DNA of 64,000 bases from Candidatus Obscuribacter sp. Its GTDB lineage: Bacteria; Cyanobacteriota; Vampirovibrionia; Obscuribacterales; Obscuribacteraceae. The first letter of the stretch is position 1. Every line of letters starts with the position of its first letter. Under the pieces are notes generated by a model. It was not told the DNA's origin and made no database searches. It saw nothing but the letters and a program-made list of their open reading frames with translations. The stretch is taken from contig JADJQZ010000001.1 of assembly GCA_016712465.1 (NCBI GenBank), forward strand, positions 3,100,001 to 3,164,000. Reading direction: 5' to 3'. Shown piece by piece: positions 9,462-17,436 of this stretch. The translations under genes were made by a program, and so were the position numbers.

Positions 9462-9695
9462 ATGCCCAAGAAGGTCTTGATTGCACTACCCCCTGCTATG
9501 CTCGAACAAGTCGATTTTATTGCCCAGTGCGAGCACCGCACCCGCTCAGATCTGATACGCGAAGCTCTGCGTAGATATCTGGACAACTTCAGAAGACAGC
9601 AGGGAGGCACTCACCTTTCCGTCAGCACCATGGAAATGTCCGATTCCTTCCAGGCCGCACCCGTAGCCGGCAGCACCAGCGGTTCTTCCACATAA
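9462..9695 (+). CDS. Ribbon-helix-helix (CopG/Arc-type) transcriptional regulator
   Basis: 77 residues from the ATG at 9462, which has GAGGA seven bases upstream. The N-terminal half is a full ribbon-helix-helix unit: DNA-contacting strand KKVLIALPPAML, first helix EQVDFIAQCEHR, the turn residues TRSD, second helix LIREALRRYLDNFRR. Proteins of this fold bind DNA as dimers, with the strand in the major groove. After residue 45 comes a Ser/Thr/Ala-rich tail with no visible domain. No toxin gene is adjacent, so it is more likely a stand-alone regulator than an antitoxin. Repeats just upstream suggest autoregulation. Confidence 0.85.
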   Translation: MPKKVLIALPPAMLEQVDFIAQCEHRTRSDLIREALRRYLDNFRRQQGGTHLSVSTMEMSDSFQAAPVAGSTSGSST

Positions 9696-9731
9696 GACTT
9701 GGCAAAGCGGAAACGAAAACCAACCTTAAGA

Positions 9732-9763
9732 AAACAGTCGCCCAGCCGGGCGGCTGTTTTTCA
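9732..9763 (+). terminator. Intrinsic terminator after the ribbon-helix-helix gene
   Basis: ACAGTCGCCC pairs with GGGCGGCTGT (one G-U pair) around an AGCC loop, followed by TTTTTC. It separates the regulator from the next gene. Confidence 0.85.
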
Positions 9764-9795
9764 TTGTAGAAAGGCAAGTAAAAGGCTCAGTGATT

Positions 9796-10311
9796 ATGAC
9801 TTTACACAACATCAAAGAAGAAGAGATCGTCAAGCAGATTGTCTCTTGCCTTGACGCCAATCAAGCGCTCACAGTCAAGATCCACGAGGTGATCGAACGC
9901 TTCTCGGAAAAGCGCGTCACTCTGGAAGAAAAGATGATCCGCAGCTATTTCCATGAGATGGCTGCCGTACTCTTTGTCATAAATGCAACAGTGCACAGAC
10001 AGATGTCTCAAATCTATACAAGCGCAGGAAAACAAAACGCCAGGAAAGAGCCCTCTGCCATCCGGCAAGACGCCGGAAGAATAAAGGAGATAGAAGAGGG
10101 GCTAACCGCACTTGCCGCTGCTCTAGAGGACCTCAGAGGCTTACAAGAGAAGATCTCGGTTCAACTGGCAGATTTGCTGAAAGTCCTTGCCTACAACTTG
10201 AATTTCATGGAGCAGTATTTTGAGTACGGCTTCTATACCAGAATCAATAACGACGACAACTGCCTGGAAGCCTTGAAGCTTCTAGAAAATCGTCTCGCGG
10301 CCGAACGTTGA
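9796..10311 (+). CDS. Helical cytoplasmic protein of unknown function
   Basis: A 171-residue protein, almost entirely helix-forming, rich in E, K, L and A, with coiled-coil character at about 90-130 (RIKEIEEGLTALAAALEDL). There is no signal peptide, membrane span or known catalytic motif. ATG 9796 is used; GTG 9790 in the same frame is possible, and neither has a good ribosome binding site. It lies after a terminator, so it has its own promoter or depends on read-through. It converges with the HEAT-repeat gene, 4 bp apart. I do not recognise a family. Confidence 0.65.
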   Translation: MTLHNIKEEEIVKQIVSCLDANQALTVKIHEVIERFSEKRVTLEEKMIRSYFHEMAAVLFVINATVHRQMSQIYTSAGKQNARKEPSAIRQDAGRIKEIEEGLTALAAALEDLRGLQEKISVQLADLLKVLAYNLNFMEQYFEYGFYTRINNDDNCLEALKLLENRLAAER

Positions 10312-10315
10312 AAAA

Positions 10316-10894
10316 CTAGCCGTCCAAATTGCCGCTCTTGCGCAGAGCCTTCTCGGCTTTCTGCCTCACCTGCACATCGCTGTCGCAAAGGGCTTCCGTC
10401 AAGAGCGTTTCCACCTGCTTGAGATTTTCCTGGCGCACGTCGTCAAGCTCTTTAGCCAGCTTTTCATGTACACGCGGCAACATTTTGGTGAGCGCTTTGG
10501 CACTGGCCTTTCGCACCTGTACGTTCTCGTCCTTGAGCAGAAGCGCGCAAGCTTGCGCGTTGCCGCTGGTGGGAGAATGGAAGCGCTCCAGGGCACCCAG
10601 GGCTTCTATACGCACCCATTCGTCCCCATCGAGCAAATGAGCTTGAATTTGTTTGATAAAAGGCTTGATGGTGCCGGGCTTGTCCTGAAACCAGCGCAGA
10701 GCCACCAGTCGCATATAGACTGACTCGTGATCGAGGCACTCACCAAAGAGTTTGCTCGAGGCCTGGTTGAAGCGATCGGGCAAACCGATGCGAAAGGCGC
10801 GAGACTCAAAACCGGGATAATCACTCTGGGAGATCAAATCGGAAACGAACTGGGCAAGCTCACTTAAAAGCTCTGAGGAATAGGTGGTGCTCAT
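10316..10894 (-). CDS. HEAT-repeat protein
   Basis: A 192-residue alpha-solenoid protein. At least three repeats are visible, with the HEAT pattern of an Asp before a V-R-x-x-A-x-x-A-L helix: DGDEWVRIEALGALERF, DENVQVRKASAKALTKM and DSDVQVRQKAEKALRK. The N-terminal 60 residues are helical without clear repeats. Such proteins are binding scaffolds; no catalytic residues are visible. It shares strand and is 16 bp from the exported-protein gene at 10911-12371, so it lies at the end of that unit. The partner is unknown. Confidence 0.8.
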   Translation of the reverse strand: MSTTYSSELLSELAQFVSDLISQSDYPGFESRAFRIGLPDRFNQASSKLFGECLDHESVYMRLVALRWFQDKPGTIKPFIKQIQAHLLDGDEWVRIEALGALERFHSPTSGNAQACALLLKDENVQVRKASAKALTKMLPRVHEKLAKELDDVRQENLKQVETLLTEALCDSDVQVRQKAEKALRKSGNLDG

Positions 10895-10910
10895 GTTTAT
10901 TTTCTAAGGC

Positions 10911-12371
10911 TTACTGACCAAAAAGTCCCTGGAAGGGATTGAAACCTGGTGGCAGTCCTGGTATGGACCCACCATTACCGCCGCCGAATGGATTTTGTCC
11001 AGGCGTCAGCCCCGGAATGCTTGGAATAGTACCGGGACGCATCTGCGGCATAGTACCGGGAGCTTGTCCCGGAATTTGCATCATGCCGGGCATCTGCATC
11101 ATACCAGAGTAGGGATTGGTATTGACCACCTGCCCTTTTGTCACGTAACCATACATGATAATTTTCTGCTGAAACTTGCGATCAGGACCATAGACAACCT
11201 GAGCCGCTTGCACATACATCTGCTGAGCATTCACCTTGGTAAAGCGAATTACCGACTCTTCATAGCGAAGGCGCGGTCTGCCGGTAGATTTCATTACCTC
11301 ATTCATCTGGGCGATGATCTGCTGCTCAATTACCTGGGGAGTCAATTGCCGCACCGTGTTGCGCAAAGTGCGCTGCACGAATTCATTACCGGAGAGCCCC
11401 TTGGCCATGGAGTTGGTCTGGATGTCTCCGAAAGAAAAGATAATTGGAACCGGCATAGACTGTGCCATCTGAGCCATCATCTGCCCCATCGGTCCCATGG
11501 CCGAAAGACTCTGTCCGCCCATCATCTGAGTCATCTGTTTTTCAAGGCCGACTTCTTTACCGGCTACTTGAAACATAATCTGGGCAGGAGCCAGATAGAT
11601 TCCGCCTTTTGTGTCGTTGGCGAACATGAAATTGACGGAACCTTCGGCACCACTCTTGAAGATGCGTTGCACCTTGCCGGCTTCCTCAGGATCAATCTGG
11701 AAGCAAACAGGTGCTTGCTCAACCGTCCAGACCTTTAAAGAGCCGCCCCAGGTGCCGCGATAATCCTCGGGAAAACTCTTGGCCACAGTGCCCGAGTAAA
11801 CCGTAAGATCCTGGGCACCGCCCTTCAAGGCCGGTTTGGCGAGAGAGGTATCAAGGGAAGGTACGGCGGCCTTGAAGACAATCGGGAAGTTAGCCCCCTT
11901 GCCGCCGGCAATCTGTTCAATACGTCCATAAAGTTTGGCAGAGGAAGCCGAAGCTTGAATGGTCTGGCTGGGAGCCGCCGGTTTGACCGTAGCAGTGGCC
12001 GTCACCGCACCTTTTTCAATGGTTTCCTTGGCATTGCTGTTGATCACGGCCTGGGTGGCCGGGCTCATCACCGGCGCCACCATCGGCATATCGAGGGCAT
12101 CAGTGGAGGAGGCAGGGCTATCGGATTTAGCGCTTTCACCGGCTGCAGGAGGGACAACCGGGGCCACCAAGGAAGTGCCGCCGCTCTCTTCGCTCTTGGG
12201 CTTCTCTTCAGTGACGGCAGGCTTGCGATTGGGGTCGTCCACCGCCCAGTCGCTCTGCACTTGCGGGTCATCAGCCAGACAGGGCAAGGCCAGGAAGACC
12301 TGAGCCACAGGTAGGCTTGAAGCCAATAGCAAGAGCGCCGAAAGGCAAGCCCCACCCTTTTTCAGTTTCAT
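10911..12371 (-). CDS. Exported protein of unknown function with Pro/Gly/Met-rich tail
   Basis: 486 residues with a Sec signal peptide (basic MKLKKGG, hydrophobic core to about residue 30, likely cleavage near A33). A Pro/Ala/Ser-rich linker leads to a folded region at about 145-400 with no family I recognise. The last 65 residues form a low-complexity tail of repeated PGM/PGQ/PGT units ending in NPFGGGNGG and PGFNPFQG. It is therefore periplasmic or surface-located. The Gln/Met-rich stretch QMTQMMGGQSLSAMGPMGQM is also unusual. It precedes the HEAT-repeat gene on the same strand. Confidence 0.7.
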   Translation of the reverse strand: MKLKKGGACLSALLLLASSLPVAQVFLALPCLADDPQVQSDWAVDDPNRKPAVTEEKPKSEESGGTSLVAPVVPPAAGESAKSDSPASSTDALDMPMVAPVMSPATQAVINSNAKETIEKGAVTATATVKPAAPSQTIQASASSAKLYGRIEQIAGGKGANFPIVFKAAVPSLDTSLAKPALKGGAQDLTVYSGTVAKSFPEDYRGTWGGSLKVWTVEQAPVCFQIDPEEAGKVQRIFKSGAEGSVNFMFANDTKGGIYLAPAQIMFQVAGKEVGLEKQMTQMMGGQSLSAMGPMGQMMAQMAQSMPVPIIFSFGDIQTNSMAKGLSGNEFVQRTLRNTVRQLTPQVIEQQIIAQMNEVMKSTGRPRLRYEESVIRFTKVNAQQMYVQAAQVVYGPDRKFQQKIIMYGYVTKGQVVNTNPYSGMMQMPGMMQIPGQAPGTMPQMRPGTIPSIPGLTPGQNPFGGGNGGSIPGLPPGFNPFQGLFGQ

Positions 12372-12470
12372 ACCGACCCCCTGAATAGTAGCTGCATCAT
12401 TAGTTGTGCCCGCTTCCGGGCCGGTCTACCCACCCGGCCAAGAAAGAGTAACAATAAGGTCGCTTCTGCT

Positions 12471-13445
12471 TCAGGCTCTAACACCGGCAGGGGTGGCCAG
12501 AATCGTCTCAATTTTTGCCAGAGCTTCGCTGGAAAGCTTAAGACCGGCAGCCGTGACGTTTTCTTCTATCTGCTGGGGTTTGGTAGCGCCGATAATGACA
12601 CTGGCTACATTGGTCTCACGCAGGCACCAGGCCAGAGCCATTTGCCCGAGAGTCAGGCCTTCATCCTGGGCAATGGTCTTCAGTCTCTCTACTTTCATAA
12701 GGGTTTCGTCCGACATCAGACTTCTGCCCATCATAAACATATTGACCCGACTGTCGGCAGCTCTGCTGCCCTCCGGCAGGGGTTTACCCGGCGCATATTT
12801 ACCGGTCAAGACACCCTGAGCCAGGGGCGAGAACACAACTTGACCGACTCCCAGCCTTTCGCAAACAGGAATAACTGAAGCTTCGATGTTTCTGGTCAGC
12901 ATGTTGTAGCAGGGCTGGTTGGAAATGGGAGGCACAGCATTGAGTTCTGCCGCCACCCGGTAGGCATCCTCTATTTGAGAGCCGCTCCACTCACTCACTC
13001 CCCAGTAGAGAATCTTGCCCTGCCTGGTCAAATCATCCATGGTTCGAACCAGTTCTTCCATGGGCGTCTCCGGATCAAAGCGATGGCACTGATAGAGATC
13101 TACATAATCCTGCCCCAGCCTTTTCAAACTGGCATTGCACTGCTCAAAAACATGCTTGCGAGAAAGCCCCTTGTCGTTCGGTCCTTCACCCATGGGGAAA
13201 AAGACTTTGGTGGCCACGAAACAGGCTTCTCTTTTCATGGTCTTGAGGGCCTTGCCCACTACCACTTCCGACTGCCCCTGCGCATAAACGTTGGCCGTAT
13301 CAAAGAAATTGATGCCCAGTTCAAATGCTTTGTGAATTTGCTTGACGGCATTCTTCTCTTCAACCGTTCCACCATAGGTGAGCCAACTACCAAGGGCCAC
13401 TTCCGAAACTTTCACGCCCCACTTGCCGACTTTTCGGTACTGCAC
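12471..13445 (-). CDS. Aldo/keto reductase (Kv-beta / Tas-like subfamily)
   Basis: A 324-residue NADPH-dependent oxidoreductase of the TIM-barrel aldo/keto reductase family. The full catalytic tetrad is in place: D49 and Y54 (FFDTANVY), K80 (VATK) and H121 (LYQCH). The start, RKVGKWGVKVSEVALGSW, and the C-terminal motif ASVIIGATKPQQIEENV match the potassium-channel beta-subunit/YajO-like branch. The physiological substrate cannot be told; such enzymes reduce aldehydes and ketones. The gene lies downstream of the AmpG-like transporter on the same strand with 68 bp between, which holds an inverted repeat. Confidence 0.93.
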   Translation of the reverse strand: MQYRKVGKWGVKVSEVALGSWLTYGGTVEEKNAVKQIHKAFELGINFFDTANVYAQGQSEVVVGKALKTMKREACFVATKVFFPMGEGPNDKGLSRKHVFEQCNASLKRLGQDYVDLYQCHRFDPETPMEELVRTMDDLTRQGKILYWGVSEWSGSQIEDAYRVAAELNAVPPISNQPCYNMLTRNIEASVIPVCERLGVGQVVFSPLAQGVLTGKYAPGKPLPEGSRAADSRVNMFMMGRSLMSDETLMKVERLKTIAQDEGLTLGQMALAWCLRETNVASVIIGATKPQQIEENVTAAGLKLSSEALAKIETILATPAGVRA

Positions 13446-13471
13446 TGAAGAATCCTCTGAACTTTAGAGAT

Positions 13472-13508
13472 GGTCTTTTACTAAATCAAAGCAACAAACT
13501 AAAAGACC
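13472..13508. repeat. Inverted repeat between transporter and reductase genes
   Basis: GGTCTTTTA (13472-13480) is perfectly inverted as TAAAAGACC (13500-13508) around a 19-base AT-rich loop. There is no T-run after it on either strand, so it could be a weak hairpin in the intercistronic RNA or a protein site. Confidence 0.4.
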
Positions 13509-13513
13509 TTATC

Positions 13514-14779
13514 TCAGTCTTGTTTGTCCTTAGCCGCCTCCTGGGATAACGAGCCCAGAGGCAGAAACAATATAGCGATCATACCAGGGATGGATAGAAG
13601 AAAGCTTAGGAGAAAGAAATTCTGATATCCAAGCATGGTACACAACTTGCCGCTTACATAGCCGGGCAACAAAAGCCCCAGGGCCATAAATGCCGTAGCG
13701 ATGGCGTAATGCCCGCTGCGATAACGGGGTGATGCCAAGCTTAAAAGAAAGACAGTGTATGCGGTCAAACCAAGTCCGTAGGCAAACTGTTCAAAAGCGT
13801 TGAAAACAGCCACAAGTACTACGCCCGGTTTAAGAATTGAAAGAATGTAATAAAGCAAAATGGCGCTGTTTTGAATCATGGCCGTGGGCATTAGAGTGCG
13901 CTTAAGTCCCAGTTTGCTGACAACATAACCACCTACGATACCACCCAATAAAAGGAAGCCCACACCGACGCCGCCATAGATAAGCCCCACGGTCTCGGTA
14001 GCGATTTGCAGACCGCCTGCCCCTGCCTTATCAAGTAAAAAGGGCTGGGCCATCTTGAGCATGAGGGCATCGCCCAGGCGAAAAAACATCATGTAAAAGA
14101 CAATTACAAAAATGCCGGGTCGCTTAAAAAAACTGCCGAAGACTGTTAAGAACTCTCCACCGTCAACCTTGCTGGAAGCCGTACTGGCTGCTCCGGTGGG
14201 CTTGGGCAGAAGCCAGGCATGCAGGGCAAAGGCAAGAGCAAAGATGACGGCTGCCAGGGCAAAGGCAGCACCCCAACCGGCTCTTATCCCATACTGATGA
14301 GAAAGGGTACCGGCCAGATAGACGAGAAAGCCCTGGCCAAAGAGCATGGCCATTCGATAGGCAGCATTGCGCACACCCACAAAGACGGACTGCTGCTCTT
14401 TGTCGAGTACTTCCAGGTAGTAGCCGTCCATGGCCACGTCTTGAGTGGCGGAAGTAAAAGCCATGAGGGCAAAGGCCAGAATGATGAAATTAATGCCGCC
14501 TTCAAGCTGAAGACTCAAAGCCAAAAGCACGGCACAAACAGCCAGCACCACATGCGACACCAGAATCCACTGCCGCTTGAGACCGAGCATATCCACCAGA
14601 GGCGCCCAGGCGAATTTTAAAGTCCATGGCAAGGCCAGGAGACTTGTGACCTGAGCCATGAAGTCTTTGGAATAATCAAGGTTTTGGAAGACGATGATGG
14701 AGACCGAACAAACTATGGCGTAGGGTAGGCCCTCGATAAAATACAGAGTCGGTATATATAAGGACGGCTTGTTGGTCAT
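13514..14779 (-). CDS. AmpG-like MFS / PAT family permease
   Basis: A 421-residue integral membrane protein with about 12 hydrophobic spans. The start YIPTLYFIEGLPYA, the loop with LPWTLKFAWAPLVD and the segment SATQDVAMDGYYLEVL are hallmarks of the AmpG/acetyl-CoA transporter (PAT) branch of the major facilitator superfamily. AmpG brings anhydro-muropeptides from the periplasm into the cytoplasm for cell-wall recycling; that substrate is likely but not proven here. No recycling amidase or glycosidase is adjacent. The divergent neighbour is the toxin-like gene starting at 14937. Confidence 0.85.
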   Translation of the reverse strand: MTNKPSLYIPTLYFIEGLPYAIVCSVSIIVFQNLDYSKDFMAQVTSLLALPWTLKFAWAPLVDMLGLKRQWILVSHVVLAVCAVLLALSLQLEGGINFIILAFALMAFTSATQDVAMDGYYLEVLDKEQQSVFVGVRNAAYRMAMLFGQGFLVYLAGTLSHQYGIRAGWGAAFALAAVIFALAFALHAWLLPKPTGAASTASSKVDGGEFLTVFGSFFKRPGIFVIVFYMMFFRLGDALMLKMAQPFLLDKAGAGGLQIATETVGLIYGGVGVGFLLLGGIVGGYVVSKLGLKRTLMPTAMIQNSAILLYYILSILKPGVVLVAVFNAFEQFAYGLGLTAYTVFLLSLASPRYRSGHYAIATAFMALGLLLPGYVSGKLCTMLGYQNFFLLSFLLSIPGMIAILFLPLGSLSQEAAKDKQD

Positions 14780-14936
14780 TTATCTTCTTGGGTAGAGTAA
14801 AGGTTTATTCTACTGATATTTCCGGTCAGCCGTTAGTCTACAAAGACGCTAGTGCCGAGGGTAGTGATTTAGCCAAGGGGGAATGAGTGCATCGGAAAGG
14901 GAATAATAGGGAGATAACTGTTTAGGAGCCCCCTGC

Positions 14937-16952
14937 ATGGCTGACGCAGACGACAAAAGTGAAAAGCCGGCGGAGCAAATGGCGATTATCGGATCGGACG
15001 CCCAAGCCGCCAGAAATGCCGCAGCCGCGGACATAAAGGCAATAGAAGACCTTAACCCCAACAAGCACAGTGGTTCGGCAGGTGGCAACCAAAACGAAAG
15101 CATTGAGCTAATCATGCCGAAAGAGGGCGGTGGCTATGAAGTGCTGGCCTCTAGGATTGACGGGGCTGGCAAGCCAAAAGAGAAACCGGCAAAAGAAGCC
15201 CAAGAACAAACGCACGACAAGCAAGCGCCTGAGCCCATAACTGTAGAGTTCTTGAGAAGAAAGGCGCAGCAGGGCGACATTTGGGCCAGATCCTTCCTCC
15301 CTGAACTTGACAGAGCGGAAAGCCTACCATCAGGTGAGATACAGAACTTGCAGGTAGAAACTGTTCTGAAGAAAGCGAAATTAGTCTTCAGCTCGGCGGA
15401 CAGCAGAAGAAATGAAACTATCCTGCCGTGCGAAGACCAGAGTCAGACAGATACGGGTACGATAATCGCCAAGCAGGTAGAGAAAAACCCGGTGCTGGCA
15501 CCTGTAGAAGCCTATTACAACTGGACCGAAACGCTAGAAGCAGGACCAGAACGAGACAAGCATAAGCAGTTGGCGAAAGAGCAGTTAGTGGAGCATGCAC
15601 CTCACGCTAAGGTCGAACTAGAGCGCCTGGACCAAAAGCGGAGATTGATTAATGAGCAAGACGATTCTGGGACCAAAGGCAAAGGAGCGGAGCACGACAG
15701 CCGTATAGAAGGTCGAGTAGTATATCTGGAAACCCCATGGCAAGCGTTCATTGATCTTCAACCGGCTCAGCAGCGAGATATAATCAGGGTCTTTGAAGAT
15801 GCTGGAAAAATAGGTCAAGACAGCTATGAGCAGCAGATACGGAAGATTTCGGAATCAATTCCGAAAGGTTTCTATAATGTCGGTAAGTCACTTTACGACA
15901 CCGGGATAGCAGCAGCATCCTTTGCCGTCGAGTCAGCCGAAAGACCGGAGAAAGTCCCGGAAGCAGCTACAAAGTTGGCGGAAAACCTGGCGGAAACAAT
16001 TGCGGGTGGGGCAAGGATAACGCAGTACGTTGCGGGACAATCCCTTGAAATGGCAAAGACTGGAGACTACAGCCCTGTTGCCGCCGGTCTGGACTACGCA
16101 ATTAAAAAAGCAAATGAGCGATGGGATGCCATGCCGCTTGAACTGAGGACGGAAAAAGCAAGCGAGCTCGTTGCGGAATTAGGAATAGGCTCAATGCTGG
16201 GAACCGCGCATGAGTTAGCGAAATCAGGCAAGCTCATACAAGCCTTGGAGTCACTGGCGGCGCATGGGAAACGAAATGTAAAGCAATCGTATCAATTGCT
16301 ACTGGATGGATTGTTTGAGCCGAAGGGGCTGACGACAGCCGCAATTGAGACTCCGATTCCGAAAGAGACCGCCAAAATTGAAGAACTTACAGCCAAGATG
16401 GTTGGGAGAACTGGGGAATACACTCCCGAGCGCAAGGCAATGTTCTTGGCGCCAGGTAGTAACAAGGTTCTGAATGAGCGCGAGATGGAAGCGTTTGGCG
16501 GATTGAAAAGACTTGAATCTTTGAGTGACGGCGAGCTAGCCTCTGTAGGACTGCGTCGTTATGAGATGCCGAAACTTCATCTGGATCGAGACGAATTCTC
16601 GATAAAAGCCTCTGTGCCGGGCGATAACAAAGCATGGGTTCACGCAAGTATGCCGCAGCCGGGAACCTTAGTTCTTGAGCACCTCGATAAAGGTGCCCTG
16701 CCAGAGGGAGTCGGAGGGCATTTTCTGGCACAAGCATTGAAGGCACACCAAACACTTCCCACGACAAAAATAATTCTCAAAAACGTAGTAAACCAGGAAA
16801 GTCTTGAAGCAATCAAAGCAGGCGCTTTGCCGCAAGATAACAAGGTCGCAAGATGCGTTACTAAAGCATTGAGAGAGCTTGGACTTAGACCTGTGGAGTT
16901 TCGATATGAATATGTGGGCGATAAACTGAACATTGTGATAGAAACAAGGTGA
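14937..16952 (+). CDS. Polymorphic-toxin-like protein (candidate)
   Basis: 671 residues with three regions. Residues 1-230 are disordered and rich in charged residues, Gln and Ala. Residues about 260-450 form a helical, Gly/Ala-rich segment (IPKGFYNVGKSLYDTG, AETIAGGARITQYVAGQSLE, VAELGIGSMLGTAHELAKSG), like the pre-toxin regions of bacterial polymorphic toxins. The last 120 residues are a compact domain with ALPEGVGGHFLAQALKAH, then LKNVVNQES and a final ELGLRP...LNIVIETR strand pair, a pattern I recall from C-terminal domains of such toxins. A small gene follows after 3 bp, the usual place of an immunity gene. There is no signal peptide. A ribosome binding site (AGGAG) lies about ten bases before the ATG. 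The toxin call rests on architecture only. Confidence 0.55.
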   Translation: MADADDKSEKPAEQMAIIGSDAQAARNAAAADIKAIEDLNPNKHSGSAGGNQNESIELIMPKEGGGYEVLASRIDGAGKPKEKPAKEAQEQTHDKQAPEPITVEFLRRKAQQGDIWARSFLPELDRAESLPSGEIQNLQVETVLKKAKLVFSSADSRRNETILPCEDQSQTDTGTIIAKQVEKNPVLAPVEAYYNWTETLEAGPERDKHKQLAKEQLVEHAPHAKVELERLDQKRRLINEQDDSGTKGKGAEHDSRIEGRVVYLETPWQAFIDLQPAQQRDIIRVFEDAGKIGQDSYEQQIRKISESIPKGFYNVGKSLYDTGIAAASFAVESAERPEKVPEAATKLAENLAETIAGGARITQYVAGQSLEMAKTGDYSPVAAGLDYAIKKANERWDAMPLELRTEKASELVAELGIGSMLGTAHELAKSGKLIQALESLAAHGKRNVKQSYQLLLDGLFEPKGLTTAAIETPIPKETAKIEELTAKMVGRTGEYTPERKAMFLAPGSNKVLNEREMEAFGGLKRLESLSDGELASVGLRRYEMPKLHLDRDEFSIKASVPGDNKAWVHASMPQPGTLVLEHLDKGALPEGVGGHFLAQALKAHQTLPTTKIILKNVVNQESLEAIKAGALPQDNKVARCVTKALRELGLRPVEFRYEYVGDKLNIVIETR

Positions 16953-16955
16953 ATC

Positions 16956-17318
16956 ATGCTACAGAAAACACTTTTCAAGGACCGAGACCTTGAACTCATT
17001 AGAAATCTAGAATTAGATCCTTCGCTAGAGTCTAAATTCAACGCACTCAGCGCCTATTTCTTTTGGGAAGATGAGATCCCGTCCAATATCACACCGGATG
17101 GACTGGATGTATTGCAGTCTCTCTGGACCGCTCGGTCCCTGTTCCATCGAGGGTTGACATTAACAGATCATCCTATAAATCCAGAATATAGCAGACTGGT
17201 TTGGGAGCAAGCGCTCGAAGAAATTCCGAACTGGCCAGGATTCAAGCGATTGACACTGAGTAATGAAGACAAGGCGTATTACGAACAAAAGCTGAACCAG
17301 GAAAACCAGTTTGACTGA
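16956..17318 (+). CDS. Small protein, candidate immunity partner of the upstream toxin-like protein
   Basis: A 120-residue acidic, cytoplasmic-looking protein starting 3 bp after the stop of the toxin-like gene, so it is certainly co-translated with it. It is rich in Glu, Asp, Trp and aromatic residues (YFFWEDEIP, LQSLWTARSLF, LVWEQALEEIPNWPGF), a composition common among immunity proteins that mask a basic toxin face. No family is recognised. Had it an independent role, the tight coupling would be hard to explain. The 118 bp after it hold an imperfect inverted repeat (AGAGACT...AGTCTCT). Confidence 0.5.
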   Translation: MLQKTLFKDRDLELIRNLELDPSLESKFNALSAYFFWEDEIPSNITPDGLDVLQSLWTARSLFHRGLTLTDHPINPEYSRLVWEQALEEIPNWPGFKRLTLSNEDKAYYEQKLNQENQFD

Positions 17319-17436
17319 GGAGAGACTTTAGAGAAACGGCGGTGAGCTTGCATAGAGTCTCTGTTCCCAGTTCCAAAACGAGAATTAGCTGCTGCATCGC
17401 CCGGTCTAGAGCAGGGCTCCATGAAAGGCACTTCAT

